Shown: positions 6,559 through 6,853 of the stretch, piece by piece
How the letters are laid out: each line of letters opens with the position of its first letter
Numbering within the stretch: the stretch's first letter is position 1
Origin: Pseudomonadota bacterium
GTDB taxonomy: Bacteria; Pseudomonadota; Alphaproteobacteria; UBA8366; GCA-2717185
DNA length: 6,853 nt
Assembly (NCBI GenBank): GCA_027619655.1
Contig: JAQCHR010000204.1
Location: 1 to 6,853, forward strand
Direction: 5' to 3'
The notes under the pieces: generated by a model
What the model saw: the letters and a program-made list of their open reading frames with translations, nothing else
What the model was told of the DNA's origin: nothing
Database searches by the model: none
Program-made: the position numbers and the translations under genes

Positions 6559-6797
6559 TCAGGACCTGATACGATTTCGATAGGCTGCCGCAAAAGCCTC
6601 CAGCGCCAGCAGGCGCGGCCCCTCATGGAACGACCCCGGCCCCGTTGCGGTTTCTTGATAGTGAGCGCGTAACGCACGTGCGGAATGCCCAGGGGGGCAT
6701 TCATTACCGAAAGGACCTGGGCGGTTTCGACAGTCCTGTCAGCATGGGTCCGGACAAATCGTTCCCCGACATCCACATGGCTTTGACGACGGCGCAA
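6559..6797 (-). pseudogene. Small hypothetical gene split by a frameshift
   Basis: I do not recognise the family. Reading from a TTG at 6797 (in-frame stop just upstream), the first frame gives a protein-like stretch containing GERFVRTHADRTVETAQVLSV and GIPHVRYALTI. It then turns into an Arg/Trp/Gly-rich string that does not look like protein and runs to 6519. In the frame one base back, the sequence from about 6650 onward reads TGPGSFHEGPRLLALEAF, then AAAYRNRIRS, and stops at TGA 6559. Joining the frames near 6626-6659 gives about 79 residues of balanced composition. The simplest reading is one missing base, either a real mutation or a sequencing or assembly error. The start is uncertain: TTG at 6797 and GTG at 6776 both lack a good ribosome-binding site. 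It is transcribed in the same direction as tRNA-Leu and tig. Confidence 0.5.
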
Positions 6798-6853
6798 CCT
6801 TGCCTATCCGCCTTTCACCCACACCTACCACCTATAGTGTGCTGCCATTCCCC

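Noticed and set aside
6551..6565. GTCCTG-GAT-CAGGAC hairpin as a terminator of the small gene
   Set aside because: The stem is perfect but only 6 base pairs, overlaps the stop codon and has no T tract behind it.
6519..6625. C-terminal part of the uninterrupted frame running from 6797 to 6519
   Set aside because: It is Arg/Trp/Gly-rich and unlike protein, while the alternate frame over the same bases reads sensibly and stops at 6559.
6640..6660. Programmed -1 frameshifting in the small gene
   Set aside because: The minus-strand codons ATC AAG AAA CCG contain no X-XXY-YYZ slippery heptamer and only a 5-base-pair hairpin lies downstream. A lost base is simpler.

Overview
The window carries the classic bacterial protein quality-control cluster on the minus strand. 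In transcription order (right to left) it holds a small broken reading frame, tRNA-Leu(UAG), tig (trigger factor), clpP, clpX and lon. Gene order, moderately high GC, the tRNA-Leu gene just ahead of tig, and the protein sequences all suggest an alphaproteobacterium, possibly near the Rhodospirillales. That placement is inference from sequence character, not a tree. All four large genes look full length, and every catalytic or nucleotide-binding motif I looked for is present.

Layout: 1-65 is the 3' flank of lon with no gene visible. 66-2468 is lon. 2469-2696 is a 228-base spacer with a likely clpX terminator, an unusual overlapping set of inverted repeats, and a heat-shock-type promoter for lon. 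2697-3962 is clpX. 3963-4131 holds a strong extended -10 promoter for clpX, a weak hairpin behind clpP and a possible 10-codon leader ORF. 4132-4782 is clpP. 4783-4874 holds a heat-shock-type promoter candidate for clpP. 4875-6296 is tig. 6297-6370 has terminator-like hairpins around a T tract. 6371-6455 is tRNA-Leu, with a near-consensus sigma-70 promoter at 6494-6522. 6559-6797 is a small conserved-looking reading frame split by a frameshift. 6798-6853 shows nothing I can name.

Trigger factor binds nascent chains at the ribosome exit. ClpX unfolds tagged or damaged substrates and feeds them to the ClpP proteolytic chamber. Lon degrades misfolded proteins on its own. The promoters suggest separate transcription units: clpP and lon have sigma-32 (RpoH)-like elements with identical internal spacing, while clpX has a housekeeping promoter.

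I see no new defence, mobile or biosynthetic system here. The points most worth a second look are the frame-disrupted gene beside tRNA-Leu, tiny upstream ORFs whose TGA stops overlap the ATG of lon, clpX and clpP, and the pseudoknot-like repeat arrangement between clpX and lon.
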